Shown here: positions 9,736-20,570 of the stretch, piece after piece
How the letters are laid out: each line of letters starts with the position of its first letter
How positions within the stretch are numbered: position 1 is the stretch's first letter
Assembly (NCBI RefSeq): GCF_019431045.1
Contig: NZ_JAHXPT010000004.1
Location: 288,119-352,118 of the forward strand
DNA length: 64,000 bases
Direction: 5' to 3'
Origin: Clostridium weizhouense
Lineage (GTDB): Bacteria; Bacillota; Clostridia; Clostridiales; Clostridiaceae
Program-made: the position numbers and the translations under genes
Notes under the pieces: model-generated
Told to the model about the DNA's origin: nothing
Databases searched by the model: none
What the model saw: the letters and a program-made list of their open reading frames with translations, nothing else

Positions 9736-10984
9736 GTTCTACCTCCCTCTTAACTCTAAAATGTGATAATTTATTAAGCATTCCAATATCAGCTGCCAAA
9801 TTAATTAATAATTTAGTTACTACTAAAGCTGTGAATAAACTTATAATTATACCAATCATTAATGTAACTGCAAAACCTTTAACAGCACCTGAACCGAAGA
9901 AATATAATATTAAACCTACTAAAATTGTTGTTACATTTGAATCTACTATTGATGAAAGAGCATTTTCAAACCCCTTTTTAATAGATGTTTTAGTAGATAT
10001 ACCTTTTCTTAATTCTTCTCTAATTCTTTCAAAAATCAGTACATTAGCATCAACTGCCATACCAATTGTCAGAAGTAATGCCGCTATACCTGGCAATGTT
10101 AATGTTACTCCAACTTGTGCAAATACAAATAATGTAATAGTTATAAATAAAACTAAAGCTATACTAGCTAAAAATCCTGGAACTCTATAATAACAAATCA
10201 TGAATAAAAATACTAATCCAATTCCTAAAGTTCCTGCTTTTAAGGCATTAGGAAGTGCTGTGGCACCTAATTGTGCTCCTACATTTTTAACCGAAACCGC
10301 CTTAACGGTAACTGGTAAAGCTCCTGAATTTATAACTCCAGCTAATTTTTTAGCTTCATCCAATGTTTGACTACCAGTAATAACTGCATTTCCATCAACA
10401 ATTTGTGTTTGAACAGTTGGACTTGTTAATAATTCATCATCCATATAAACAGATATTTTTTGTCCTACATACTTTCCAGTTGCTTCTGAAAACGCTCTTT
10501 GACCATCTTCATTTAATTCTAATGATACAACTGGTTGACCGTTTTGTTGATCAAGTACTGCTGATGCTTTCTTCACATCTTTACCTGTAAGAATTTCATC
10601 ATCATTTGGACCTTTAAAGATTAAATTTCCTGATTTGCTTAAACTTTCAACAATTTCTTGTGAATCAAACGCACCTGGAATATCTACTCTTATTCTTTTT
10701 TCACCTTCTGTTGTAACAACAGTCTCAGCAACTCCAAGCTTATTTACTCTTAAAGAAATATGTTCTTTTGTACTTTCTAATTGTTCTCTAGTTACTTGAT
10801 TTTCTTGAATTTCCATCAATACTGAAACCCCACCTTGTAAATCAAGACCTTTTGTTATCACTTCATCGAAAGATTTAAATTTCCATCCACTTATAACCAT
10901 TCCTTTAAATCCAACGAAAGCTGAGAAAAATGCTACAGCAACTATTAATATAAATAACACTGCACTTTTTCTTTTTTTCTTCAT
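9728..10984 (-). CDS. secD: Protein translocase subunit SecD
   Basis: Partner of SecF in the Sec accessory complex. The 418 residues show an N-terminal membrane segment, GLDLQGGVSVLMEI (the D1 motif), an extracytoplasmic domain, and five C-terminal membrane segments with GMAVDANVLIFERIREEL. The extracytoplasmic domain is shorter than in E. coli SecD, as in many Firmicutes. AGGGGG lies upstream of the ATG. It heads a two-gene operon with secF. Confidence 0.96.
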   Translation of the reverse strand: MKKKRKSAVLFILIVAVAFFSAFVGFKGMVISGWKFKSFDEVITKGLDLQGGVSVLMEIQENQVTREQLESTKEHISLRVNKLGVAETVVTTEGEKRIRVDIPGAFDSQEIVESLSKSGNLIFKGPNDDEILTGKDVKKASAVLDQQNGQPVVSLELNEDGQRAFSEATGKYVGQKISVYMDDELLTSPTVQTQIVDGNAVITGSQTLDEAKKLAGVINSGALPVTVKAVSVKNVGAQLGATALPNALKAGTLGIGLVFLFMICYYRVPGFLASIALVLFITITLFVFAQVGVTLTLPGIAALLLTIGMAVDANVLIFERIREELRKGISTKTSIKKGFENALSSIVDSNVTTILVGLILYFFGSGAVKGFAVTLMIGIIISLFTALVVTKLLINLAADIGMLNKLSHFRVKREVEHA

Positions 10985-11297
10985 CGTAATCCCCCTCTAC
11001 TCTTATAGTTTTATTTTAGTACGTAAAACCCAAATCATTGAACTTATAGTATAAAACTCACCGTAACATTTTATTATGTAAAATATATATACTTAAGTAT
11101 AAGTATAATGAACTAAGTGATATATTATTAGATTATCACCTTTACACTAGACTTATACTCTTCTTACAATACCATATAACGTGATCCTTAAATTTATTTA
11201 ATATACTATACTAAACTGTTGAAAAATATCAATAGTGTTCAAGATATTACCAATACAAAAATGATTATATCACAATAAAAATTCTTAATAAAGATTT
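10985..11297. other. 313 bp non-coding stretch upstream of secD
   Basis: I see no gene here. It contains the candidate secD promoter at 11205-11232 and, at about 11043-11062, a TAGTATAAAACTC segment. That segment resembles a sequence near 63361-63380 and the ends of the small element at 50067-50238. Confidence 0.5.
11205..11232 (-). promoter_or_regulatory. Candidate sigma-A promoter for secDF
   Basis: On the minus strand TTGATA (11227-11232) is followed after 16 bases by TATAGT (11205-11210), giving a leader of about 210 bases before secD. Found by eye; no start-site data. Confidence 0.45.
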
Positions 11298-11666
11298 TTA
11301 TATATTTATGCCTAACATTCCTGCTAATAATCCAACCACCATAGATATAGCAAATTTAGCAAAATCAAAAATTTTAAATGTTATAGCTCCACCTATGTAA
11401 CTTGATAATATAAATAAAACTAAATAATAACTTAATCCTATTCCAAGACCTACAAGCCATCCTTTTGATGAATTTGCTTTTGCTCCTATTATAGAACCAA
11501 TTGCTAAACTTACTAAAGATATAATAACATATATCATACTAAATATACTTGGAGTAAAATCAATAATTTTCATAAATATAGATAATATTATTACTCCAAT
11601 TAAGCTTAAAATTAAAGCTCCACATAAACCTTTAAATACTGATTTTACATAATTATTACTTTCCAT
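11298..11666 (-). CDS. TIGR04086-type small membrane protein
   Basis: A 122-residue protein made almost entirely of four hydrophobic segments (about 12-33, 38-60, 68-90 and 97-119). A polar KANSSKG loop sits between the second and third. The position next to yajC and the four-helix pattern match the clostridial family TIGR04086, whose function is unknown. AGGGGGTG lies 8 bases before the start. It is 53 bp downstream of yajC. Confidence 0.7.
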   Translation of the reverse strand: MESNNYVKSVFKGLCGALILSLIGVIILSIFMKIIDFTPSIFSMIYVIISLVSLAIGSIIGAKANSSKGWLVGLGIGLSYYLVLFILSSYIGGAITFKIFDFAKFAISMVVGLLAGMLGINI

Positions 11667-11719
11667 TAAAATAACACCCCCTAATACTCAATTTTATGAA
11701 GTATTAAGAGGTATTATGA

Positions 11720-11995
11720 TTAATTTTCCTTGTTTATTTTAGAAGATATTCCATTCTTTGAAATTTTAATTTTAGTCTTTGCTGCACTTGTTTCTATAAC
11801 AACATTTTCTTCATCAATCTTTGATATTCTGCCTATGATTCCACCTCTAGTCATGATTTCATCACCAACATTTAATTCATTTAACATTAAGTTATATTTT
11901 TTCTTTCTCTTCTTTTCAGGTAATATAAGTAGAAAATAAAATATAACAAATACCACTATAAAAGGTACAATGTTTGTTAAAATTGCCATGTTCAT
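11720..11995 (-). CDS. yajC: Preprotein translocase subunit YajC
   Basis: Single-pass membrane protein (91 residues) associated with SecDF. One N-terminal membrane helix (IVPFIVVFVIFYFLLILP) is followed by PEKKRKKKYNLMLNEL and the YajC domain GDEIMTRGGIIGRI. GGAGG lies 7 bases upstream. It sits between tgt and the secDF cluster, the standard arrangement. Confidence 0.93.
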   Translation of the reverse strand: MNMAILTNIVPFIVVFVIFYFLLILPEKKRKKKYNLMLNELNVGDEIMTRGGIIGRISKIDEENVVIETSAAKTKIKISKNGISSKINKEN

Positions 11996-12130
11996 CTTTA
12001 TACCTCCATAAAAATTCTTTAAATTTAAGAACTTAAATATATCTAATTGCTTAAATCAAATATATACTAAATTCAGATGTTCTATGATAGTTAGTTTACA
12101 ATTATTTGATTACAATGTCAATCTGTACCA

Positions 12131-13273
<1,143 letters not shown>

Positions 13274-13437
13274 TCACCTCTTAATTATATTTTTAAGGAA
13301 ACTAACACCTTTTATTCTTGGCATTAGCTAAGTTATAAGAATAAAGTTTTTAACTTAATTCTCACTTATATTGAAACACTTGACTATGTCACCTCATCAA
13401 TGTAATTCAAACAATTTTTTATTTATTATCAATTAAC

Positions 13438-14463
13438 TTACTTAATAAACATTGCATCTCCAAAAGAGAAAAATCTATATTTTTCCTTTACTGCTTCTTC
13501 ATATGCATTCATAACATATTCTTTTCCTGCCAAAGTAGAAACTAACATTATTAATGTTGATTCTGGTAAATGGAAATTTGTTATAAGTTTATCTACAACT
13601 TTAAATTGATATCCTGGATAAATAAAGATATTAGTCCATCCACTTTGTTCTCTAACAAATCCATTTTCATCCCCAATAGTTTCTAAAGTTCTTGTTGATG
13701 TTGTTCCAACAGAGATTACTTTGTTTCCCCTTTTTTTAGTTTCATTTATTATATCAGCACTTTCTTTTGAAAGCATATAGAACTCTGAATGCATCTCATG
13801 TTCTTCTATTTTATCAACTTTTACCGGTCTAAATGTTCCTAAACCAACATGAAGTGTTACATATACTATATTAATACCTTTTTCTTTTATTTGTTCTAAT
13901 AATTCTTTTGTAAAATGTAGTCCTGCTGTTGGTGCTGCTGCTGAACCATTTTCTTTAGAATATACTGTTTGATATCTTTCTTTATCTTCTAATCTTTCAT
14001 GAATATAAGGTGGAAGTGGCATTTCTCCTAATGAATCTAAAACTTCTTCAAATATTCCTTCATAATAAAATTCTACTATTCTATTTCCATTTTCCTTAAC
14101 TTCTATTACTTCTGCTTTAAGTTTTCCTTCACCAAAAGTAAATCTTCTTCCTATTCTCGCTGATTTACCTGGCTTAGCTAAACATTCCCACTTATCTTTT
14201 TCTATTCTTTTAAGTAATAAAAATTCTATTTTACCACCAGTTTCTTCTTTTTCCCCAATCAGTCTTGCTGGCATTACTCTTGTATTATTTAATACTAAAG
14301 TGTCACCTGAATTTAAATACTCTATGATGTCATGAAAAGTTTTGTGAGTTATTTCTCCAGTTTCTTTGTTCAAAACCATAAGTCTTGAAGAATCTCTTCT
14401 CTCTAATGGATGTTGTGCTATTAGTTCTTCTGGCAAATAAAAATCAAAGTCTTTTACGTTCAT
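13438..14463 (-). CDS. queA: S-adenosylmethionine:tRNA ribosyltransferase-isomerase
   Basis: Builds the epoxyqueuosine ring on preQ1-modified tRNA using the ribosyl part of SAM. The 341-residue protein begins [19 protein letters not shown] and has [15 protein letters not shown] and the GLHFTKELL signature, all typical of QueA. GGAG lies about 11 bases upstream. It starts 14 bp after ruvB and forms an operon with ruvAB. Confidence 0.96.
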   Translation of the reverse strand: MNVKDFDFYLPEELIAQHPLERRDSSRLMVLNKETGEITHKTFHDIIEYLNSGDTLVLNNTRVMPARLIGEKEETGGKIEFLLLKRIEKDKWECLAKPGKSARIGRRFTFGEGKLKAEVIEVKENGNRIVEFYYEGIFEEVLDSLGEMPLPPYIHERLEDKERYQTVYSKENGSAAAPTAGLHFTKELLEQIKEKGINIVYVTLHVGLGTFRPVKVDKIEEHEMHSEFYMLSKESADIINETKKRGNKVISVGTTSTRTLETIGDENGFVREQSGWTNIFIYPGYQFKVVDKLITNFHLPESTLIMLVSTLAGKEYVMNAYEEAVKEKYRFFSFGDAMFIK

Positions 14464-14477
14464 TACTATATCTTCTC

Positions 14478-15518
14478 CTAACTATTAAAAAAACTTTTTT
14501 GTTCACTGTTACATTCTTTATGTTTACTATTGTTGACTCTTCCTAAATGTTTATAAGCTTTATCTGTTGCAACCCGCCCTCTAGGTGTTCTTACAACAAA
14601 ACCTTGTTGTAATAAATAAGGTTCATAAACATCCTCTATAGTTCCAAGCTCTTCCCCTATAAAGTACGAAAGAGTTTCAATTCCTACAGGACCACCATTA
14701 AAATTGTCTATAATCGCTTCTAATATTTTATTATCAACTTTATCAAATCCTTGACTATCTACTTCTAGTAATTCTAATGCTGCCTTTGCTTCTTTAACTG
14801 AAATTACATTATTAGATTTAACTTCTGAATAATCTCGTACCCTTTTTAGCAATCTATTAGCAATTCTAGGTGTTCCTCTAGACCTTGTTGCAATTTCTAA
14901 AGCCCCTTCTTCTGTAATCTTACATCCAAAGACAGCTGCACTTCTTATTATAATTTCTTTCAGTTCAGTTTCATTATAATATTCCATTGCACAAAGCACT
15001 CCAAATCTATCTCTTAAAGGAGATGTTAACATTCCTACTCTTGTCGTTGCTCCTATCAGTGTAAATTTAGGTAAATCAAGTCTTATAGATTTTGCCGCTG
15101 CCCCTTTACCGATTACAATATCTAGAGCATAATCTTCCATAGCTGGATATAGTATTTCTTCTACAGTTCTATTTAATCTATGTATTTCATCTATAAATAA
15201 AACATCATAATCTTTTAAAGTTGTTAAAATAGCTGCTAAATCTCCTGCCCTTTCAATTGCTGGACCAGATGTAATTTTTAAATCTCCACTCATTTCCTTG
15301 GCAATAATATTAGCTAATGTAGTTTTACCTAAACCTGGTGGACCATATAAAAGTACATGATCTAATGATTCATTTCTTTTCTTTGCTGCTTTTATAAATA
15401 TATCTAATCTTTCTTTTACTTTTTCCTGACCAATATATTCCTTGATTTTTTGAGGTCTTAAACTAAGCTCTGAATTATCATCTTCACTTAATTGAATTGG
15501 TTCCACTATTCTTTCCAC
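14478..15518 (-). CDS. ruvB: Holliday junction branch-migration ATPase RuvB
   Basis: AAA+ motor that, with RuvA, moves Holliday junctions during recombinational repair. Walker A (GPPGLGKTT), Walker B (FIDEIHRL), sensor 1 (GATTRVG), the arginine finger region (SPLRDRFG) and a C-terminal winged helix (TPRGRVAT) are all present in 346 residues. The start is GTG at 15518 with GGGGGTG upstream. It follows ruvA by 45 bp. Confidence 0.97.
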   Translation of the reverse strand: MERIVEPIQLSEDDNSELSLRPQKIKEYIGQEKVKERLDIFIKAAKKRNESLDHVLLYGPPGLGKTTLANIIAKEMSGDLKITSGPAIERAGDLAAILTTLKDYDVLFIDEIHRLNRTVEEILYPAMEDYALDIVIGKGAAAKSIRLDLPKFTLIGATTRVGMLTSPLRDRFGVLCAMEYYNETELKEIIIRSAAVFGCKITEEGALEIATRSRGTPRIANRLLKRVRDYSEVKSNNVISVKEAKAALELLEVDSQGFDKVDNKILEAIIDNFNGGPVGIETLSYFIGEELGTIEDVYEPYLLQQGFVVRTPRGRVATDKAYKHLGRVNNSKHKECNSEQKSFFNS

Positions 15519-15563
15519 TTAAATACACCCCCTCTTTATTAAGTAAAATAAGTACTAAATATT

Positions 15564-16157
15564 TTATCCCATTAACGCTTTTAATGCATTTTTTATTATA
15601 TTTTCAACGCTTTCAGTTTTATCTATAGTCTCAAGAACATTTTCTGCTTCTTTTTCTGTATATCCTAATGCAACCAGTGCACTTAATGCTTCTGATATTG
15701 CTAATGTATTTTCTTGTATAGGTTCAAATCCATCAATGTTTTCCACTAATTCGTCCGATTTCAACTTGTCTTTAAGTTCTAAAATAATTCTTGCAGCAGT
15801 CTTTTTTCCTATTCCTACTCCACGACAAAGATGCTTCTCATCACCAGTTATTATTGCATACTTTAAATTATTCAATCTACTTATAGAAAGTAGCGATAAA
15901 GCAGCTTTTGCTCCAACACCATTAATTGTACGTAGCAATTTAAACATATCTAATTCTTCTTCAGAATCAAATCCATATAATCCAATAAAATCTTCTCTTA
16001 CAATCTGTTCAATATACAACATAACATCTTCTCCAGATGCTGGCATAGAGGACATTGTTGCACCTGAAGTGAAAATTTTATATCCTATTCTATTATTTTC
16101 AATGACTATATAATCTTTATTTATTCCAACATACTTTCCTTTTATATATTCATACAT
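15564..16157 (-). CDS. ruvA: Holliday junction-binding protein RuvA
   Basis: Tetrameric junction-recognition subunit. The 197 residues show the N-terminal OB fold (MYEYIKGKYVGI), two helix-hairpin-helix motifs (LLRTINGVGAKAALSLL and RGVGIGKKTAARIILEL) and a C-terminal domain III with ALVALGYTEKEA for RuvB contact. GGAGG is 10 bases upstream. It is the first gene of the ruvA-ruvB-queA-tgt run. Confidence 0.97.
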   Translation of the reverse strand: MYEYIKGKYVGINKDYIVIENNRIGYKIFTSGATMSSMPASGEDVMLYIEQIVREDFIGLYGFDSEEELDMFKLLRTINGVGAKAALSLLSISRLNNLKYAIITGDEKHLCRGVGIGKKTAARIILELKDKLKSDELVENIDGFEPIQENTLAISEALSALVALGYTEKEAENVLETIDKTESVENIIKNALKALMG

Positions 16158-16599
16158 AAATTAAAATCCTCCTATATTTTAAATAAAATATATATTTACT
16201 TAAAACCTAACTTATACTTTATCATTTTACAATAAATCTTTCAATAAGGCACCTAAAAGAAAATATACGTTCGTACTTATTTAGTCAATTTTATATTTCG
16301 CTTAAATATAGTAATTAAAAATAGATATATTTCAAAACATAGCTTGGCAAATAAAAATAAACCATATAACTGTTATAAAATAAATTTTACAATTATATAG
16401 CTTATTTTATGTTCAATAATTAATTTATAAACAATAGACCTATTCATAAATTAATTACGGTATTTTATTATGCAATTATAAGAATTATCTACGCTTTTAA
16501 AAATCTTAATTTTAAAAATGCTAATGCTATAGTAAAACATGCTCTATGAATCTTTCACTATATATAGTACTCATTAACATGTAAAACATAATATAATTT
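16158..16599. other. 442 bp non-coding stretch between ruvA and the BofC-like gene
   Basis: AT-rich. It holds the ruvAB promoter candidate with an SOS-box-like site at 16260-16288. I see no open frame with a ribosome binding site and no clear terminator hairpin in the rest. Confidence 0.5.
16260..16288 (-). promoter_or_regulatory. ruvAB promoter with overlapping LexA-like box
   Basis: On the minus strand TTGACT (16283-16288) and TATTTT (16260-16265) are spaced by 17 bases. The spacer contains GAAC-N4-ATTT (16261-16272), one base from the clostridial SOS-box form GAAC-N4-GTTT as I recall it. The box overlaps the -10, where a repressor would block RNA polymerase. RuvAB genes are LexA targets in Bacillus. 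Binding is inference. Confidence 0.5.
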
Positions 16600-17181
16600 T
16601 TAAGAAATTAGTTCTGAAATACTTTCTTCTGCTTCATCTTTAGAATCATATTTAAGTTCAAAATTTTTTATTTTATTTTTATCACTATCTCTTAAACTTT
16701 CAATAGGTTTATTATCTGAAAATATATCTTCATTATTTTTTATAGAAGCTACTCCTTCTTTATTTGTTTCATATATAGCTAAATATCCATCTTTGTCACC
16801 AATATAATATTTATTTGGCTCTAAAGAATTTGACACTTTTCTTTTAAACATAAATTCTCCATTTGACATAACATCAAGGTTATAACCACTATTTTTTAAA
16901 ATTTCAATTAATTGTTCCTGTGTCAAATCATCATTAATGTTTAATTGTTTTTTTATTTCCGATATGGTCATATCACTTTCTTTCTTATCACCTGCAAATA
17001 ATGAAACCTTAATATTGTCATCTAATTTATTGACAGCAATATCAGTATTCACTTTACCTTGAGAACTTTGGGCTAAGCCTTTATAATTAGTTGATCTATC
17101 TACTAAATAATAAGTCATTGAAAATATAAGTGCTAGCATTAAAATGCAAAAAATCATTATTTTTCTTTTCTTATTTACCAT
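16600..17181 (-). CDS. BofC C-terminal-domain-like membrane-anchored protein
   Basis: A 193-residue protein with one N-terminal membrane segment (about 8-26) and an extracytoplasmic remainder. The C-terminal part (YYIGDKDGYLAIYE... to the end, including a DxxxxxxLRDSDKNKI region) resembles the C-terminal domain of BofC, a sporulation checkpoint protein that restrains SpoIVB signalling in Bacillus. Gene order also supports this, since bofC precedes ruvA in B. subtilis. The start at 17181 is chosen because AAGGAG is 8 bases upstream; an in-frame ATG 17 codons earlier has no such site. Similarity was judged by eye, so the name is tentative. Confidence 0.55.
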   Translation of the reverse strand: MVNKKRKIMIFCILMLALIFSMTYYLVDRSTNYKGLAQSSQGKVNTDIAVNKLDDNIKVSLFAGDKKESDMTISEIKKQLNINDDLTQEQLIEILKNSGYNLDVMSNGEFMFKRKVSNSLEPNKYYIGDKDGYLAIYETNKEGVASIKNNEDIFSDNKPIESLRDSDKNKIKNFELKYDSKDEAEESISELIS

Positions 17182-17265
17182 ATTCATCACTCCTTGGTAG
17201 AAGTATTGACTTAATGGTAAAAAATTATGCATATTTATGGTAAATTTAATTAACTAGTTTATGCA

Positions 17266-18135
17266 TTATCTTGCTCTATTTATAAAACCACATTTTTTAC
17301 ATAATTCTTCAACTGCAATTCTTTCAGAAAAACCATCATATATATCTTTTGCTCTTTTAGAATTTAAAATATCTTCAAGTTCATTATCAAATATATTTCC
17401 AAGCGATATATTTCCTTCACTATCTAAACAACATGGTACAACAGTTCCATCTACTAATATACCTATTTGATCTCTTAATCCGTAACAAAAAGCCCTCTCC
17501 CCTAATTCATCACTCTTTATTGATGGCCACTTAAATTTTTCTCCCATACTAAGATATAAATTGTTAGCTAATTTAACGCTATTTTTATCTTTTAATTCTT
17601 CTTTTAAGTTATAATTTAAATTAAAACTCTCTTCAAGTATTTTAAAAATATCAATATTCATATTATTACTGGCCTTATACTTTGTATCTAAATTCCATAA
17701 TCTTAATGAACAAATTATATTGCTTTTCTCAGTAGCCTCTTTCGAAAATTTAATTATATTATCTAGATACTCTTCAAAGTTTATATCTTTATTATTTGCT
17801 TCAAAACTATGAAGTGAAATATTAACTTGCCTTAACGCTGGTGCTTTAATCAATATATCTTTCACATCTTTAATTAAAGTCCCATTTGTAGTAATATTGG
17901 CTTTCACCTTATATTTTTCACTTAATTCTAAAAATTGTTCGAGGTTTCTATTTAAAAAAGGTTCTCCCATTAAATGAAAATAAACATAATCACTATATGG
18001 CTTAACACACTTTAAAATATGTTCAAATGACTTTTCATCCATAAACCCTAATTTTCTAGAGGTTTTAGGACAAAAATCACATTCTAAATTGCAAACATTT
18101 GTTATTTCTATATATACTCTTTTAAATTTTTTCAT
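17266..18135 (-). CDS. Radical SAM/SPASM-domain protein, function unknown
   Basis: The 289 residues have the radical SAM cluster motif CNLECDFC (C15, C19, C22) next to the start, followed by MGEPFLN and TTNGTL, typical of this fold. The C-terminal part carries a SPASM-like set of cysteines: VPCCLDSEGNISLGNIF, then ELCKKCGF. Such proteins modify peptides or act in cofactor and sulfatase maturation. No peptide or enzyme substrate is encoded beside it, so the role is open. AAAGGGTGA lies upstream of the ATG. It is upstream of the BofC-like gene by 84 bp on the same strand. Confidence 0.8.
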   Translation of the reverse strand: MKKFKRVYIEITNVCNLECDFCPKTSRKLGFMDEKSFEHILKCVKPYSDYVYFHLMGEPFLNRNLEQFLELSEKYKVKANITTNGTLIKDVKDILIKAPALRQVNISLHSFEANNKDINFEEYLDNIIKFSKEATEKSNIICSLRLWNLDTKYKASNNMNIDIFKILEESFNLNYNLKEELKDKNSVKLANNLYLSMGEKFKWPSIKSDELGERAFCYGLRDQIGILVDGTVVPCCLDSEGNISLGNIFDNELEDILNSKRAKDIYDGFSERIAVEELCKKCGFINRAR

Positions 18136-18372
18136 TTTTATTCACCCTTTAATTCCTTACTTTCAATATATATTTTTAATCTTTATGACATAATTAATAA
18201 ATCATATTATACTAATTTATCAATAATCTTTCCAGAAAAAATCCACTTTTTCTATTTATATATACAGTATTTTTCAACATTTATTTTTATTTTCTCTGAT
18301 ATTATATTATTTGTTTACATATTTAGAAATTTTCAAACTATTTAGAATTTATAACCAATTAAAACGTTTTTA

Positions 18373-18381
18373 TGTTATAAT
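18373..18381 (+). promoter_or_regulatory. Extended -10 promoter for gldA
   Basis: TGTTATAAT is an extended -10 (TGn-TATAAT) about 50 bases upstream of the gldA ATG. No good -35 is seen at the expected distance. Confidence 0.5.
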
Positions 18382-18431
18382 ATAGCTATACTTTATTATA
18401 GATTTAATTTCATACGTTTGGAGGAAAGATT

Positions 18432-19526
18432 ATGGCAAATATTATAATTTCCCCTGGAAAATATGTACAAGGTAAAGGGGAACTTAAAAATATATCTAAA
18501 CATACTAAAAATTTAGGAGAGAACTTTTTTGTTATTGTAAGCACTTCTGGCATGAAGAGAGTCGCAAACATTATAAAAGAAAGTTTCTCTGATAGTAATA
18601 CTAATTTAATTTTTGAAATTTTTAATGGTGAATGTTCTGAAAACGAAATAAAACGACTACAAAAAAGCTTTCAGGAAAATAACTGTGATGTTGTTATTGG
18701 TATAGGTGGAGGTAAAATTTTAGATACTGCAAAAGCTATTGCTTATTTTGAAAATGTTCCAGTAGTTATAGCTCCAACTATCGCTTCTACGGACGCTCCT
18801 TGTAGTGCATTATCAGTTATATACACTGATGAAGGAATATTTGATAAATACTTACTTTTAAATAAAAATCCAGATCTTATTTTGGTAGATACTCAAATAA
18901 TTGTTAGTGCTCCATCAAGACTTTTAATATCAGGAATGGGCGATGCTTTAGCTACCTATTTTGAATTAAGAGCTTGTAAAAGAGCAAACAGCTTAAATAT
19001 GTCTAATGGACATATAACTTTAGCAGCAGAAGCGCTAGCTAAATTATGTTATAATACATTATTATCCGAGGGATTTAAAGCAAAAATGGCTGTTAATAAT
19101 AATGTTGTAACAAAAGCAGTTGAAAATGTTGTTGAAGCAAACACTTTATTAAGTGGCTTAGGCTTTGAAAGTGGTGGATTATCTGGAGCACATGCAATTC
19201 ATAATGGATTTACTGTACTACAAGAATGTCATAATCTATATCATGGTGAAAAAGTTGCATTTGGTACAATAGCTCAATTAGTTCTTGAAAATGCTCCTTT
19301 AGAAGAAATTAAAGAAGTCATAGATTTTTGTTTAAGTGTTGGACTTCCAACTAATTTATCAGATATGGGCATAAAAAAAATTGATAAAGATGATATTATG
19401 AAAGTAGCTGAAGCTTCTTGTGCTGAAGGTGAAACTATCTATAATATGCCTTTTGATGTAACTCCTTATGATGTTTATTCTGCAATTTTAACTGCTGATA
19501 AATTAGGATCTCATTATCATAAATAA
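18432..19526 (+). CDS. gldA: Glycerol dehydrogenase
   Basis: Zinc-dependent, NAD-linked oxidation of glycerol to dihydroxyacetone. The 364 residues belong to the iron/zinc alcohol dehydrogenase superfamily. The NAD-binding GIGGGKILDTAKA (about 95-107), PTIASTDAPCS, and metal ligands in MGDALATYFE, SGAHAIHNG and HNLYHGEKVAFG are visible. TTGGAGGAAAG precedes the ATG. It is monocistronic, ending at a bidirectional terminator. No dihydroxyacetone kinase gene is adjacent. Confidence 0.93.
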   Translation: MANIIISPGKYVQGKGELKNISKHTKNLGENFFVIVSTSGMKRVANIIKESFSDSNTNLIFEIFNGECSENEIKRLQKSFQENNCDVVIGIGGGKILDTAKAIAYFENVPVVIAPTIASTDAPCSALSVIYTDEGIFDKYLLLNKNPDLILVDTQIIVSAPSRLLISGMGDALATYFELRACKRANSLNMSNGHITLAAEALAKLCYNTLLSEGFKAKMAVNNNVVTKAVENVVEANTLLSGLGFESGGLSGAHAIHNGFTVLQECHNLYHGEKVAFGTIAQLVLENAPLEEIKEVIDFCLSVGLPTNLSDMGIKKIDKDDIMKVAEASCAEGETIYNMPFDVTPYDVYSAILTADKLGSHYHK

Positions 19527-19537
19527 CCCTTAATTAA

Positions 19538-19592
19538 ACGTTTATATTGCAGTATAAAATTCAAATATAAGTTAATTTTTATACTCTAACGT
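19538..19592. repeat. Short inverted-repeat pair resembling the ends of the 50067-50238 element
   Basis: ACGTTTATATTGCAGTATAA (19538-19557) faces TTTTATACTCTAACGT (19577-19592). The left part matches the terminal repeat of the 50067-50238 element at 16 of 20 positions. It may be a deletion derivative or a chance match. Confidence 0.35.
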
Positions 19593-19614
19593 GGACTTTC
19601 AGTAAAAAAATTAA

Positions 19615-19656
19615 GAGCCTACAAAGTAACTAATTTTTAAAATTACTTTATAGGCT
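19615..19656. terminator. Bidirectional terminator between gldA and the rubredoxin gene
   Basis: AGCCTACAAAGTAA pairs with TTACTTTATAGGCT around a short A/T loop. It is flanked by an A tract on the left and TTTT on the right, so it can serve both convergent genes. Confidence 0.85.
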
Positions 19657-19662
19657 TTTCTA

Positions 19663-20313
19663 CTAATTAACCTTAAAAAAAGCTGATTTCGGTTTATGAC
19701 ATATTGGACAGATATAGTCATCAGGTAAATCTTCAAAATCTATATCACCATCATAAATATAATGACAAACTGAACATTCATATACATCTTTTACTTTCTC
19801 TATAGTTTCTGATTTCTTTTCATTATCTTTCTTTTGCTCCACTTTTCCAGTTTTAAGATCTCTATAATATGCATATGTCATTGGTTCTTCATTATTTAAT
19901 TTTTTAGCATTTACTACTTCTGCTATAAACATATTATGAGTTCCGAGATCTATATCTTTGACAACTTTACAAGATAATGTAGCTATACAATCCTTTTCTA
20001 CCACCGGATTATTAAGTTCATCTAAAATATATGGCATATCCTTAAATTTATCGACATCTCTACCACTACTATATCCAAAATGTGCAATTGTATTTAATGA
20101 AGCATTTTTACTTACGATTGATACTGAAAATTTATTTGATTTTTTAATCAACTCATTAGTAAAGTTTTTCTTAAGTACTGTAATACTAACTCTCATTGGT
20201 TCCTGAGTAACTTGGCTTAATGTATTTATTGTACAACCATTCATCTTTCCATCTACTTCAGTTGTTAAAATATATACTCCATATGTTATTGTAAATAATG
20301 CACTTTGATCCAT
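19663..20313 (-). CDS. High-molecular-weight rubredoxin (flavin reductase-rubredoxin fusion)
   Basis: The 216 residues combine an N-terminal flavin reductase-like FMN-binding domain (about 1-160) with a C-terminal rubredoxin. The rubredoxin has the four iron ligands in [12 protein letters not shown] and [13 protein letters not shown]. This layout is that of Moorella Hrb, which passes electrons to the diiron flavoprotein FprA for nitric oxide or oxygen reduction. Such a role here is by analogy; no FprA gene is adjacent. AGGGGAAAAG lies before the start. Confidence 0.85.
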   Translation of the reverse strand: MDQSALFTITYGVYILTTEVDGKMNGCTINTLSQVTQEPMRVSITVLKKNFTNELIKKSNKFSVSIVSKNASLNTIAHFGYSSGRDVDKFKDMPYILDELNNPVVEKDCIATLSCKVVKDIDLGTHNMFIAEVVNAKKLNNEEPMTYAYYRDLKTGKVEQKKDNEKKSETIEKVKDVYECSVCHYIYDGDIDFEDLPDDYICPICHKPKSAFFKVN

Positions 20314-20516
20314 ATAACTTTTCCCCTACCCTTCTTTAATTAACAATAATTATCTTATAATAATAATTGTACCGCTATTATTAGATTATATCAATATTTA
20401 TATGAAAATTTTCCATAATATTGCTATATAATTTTATTTAATATTTATTAAAATATATTTAAAATAGTCTTTAATATATAACTTTACAAAAATTATACAT
20501 TTATTTCATAAAAAAT

Positions 20517-20544
20517 CGAGTAAAACCTATTTAAGCTTTACTCG
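20517..20544 (-). terminator. Terminator of the spe operon
   Basis: CGAGTAAA pairs with TTTACTCG and is followed on the minus strand by ATTTTTTAT. It lies 27 bp after the speB stop. Confidence 0.88.
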
Positions 20545-20570
20545 AAAAATTTAGTATTTATTATAAGGTT

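Noticed and set aside
9221..10590. Plus-strand open frames inside secF and secD
   Set aside because: They mirror the hydrophobic minus-strand coding sequence and lack ribosome binding sites.
16240..16260. GGCACCTAAAAGAAAATA as an end of the same repeat family
   Set aside because: No matching opposite end. It overlaps the ruvAB promoter candidate and is probably coincidental.
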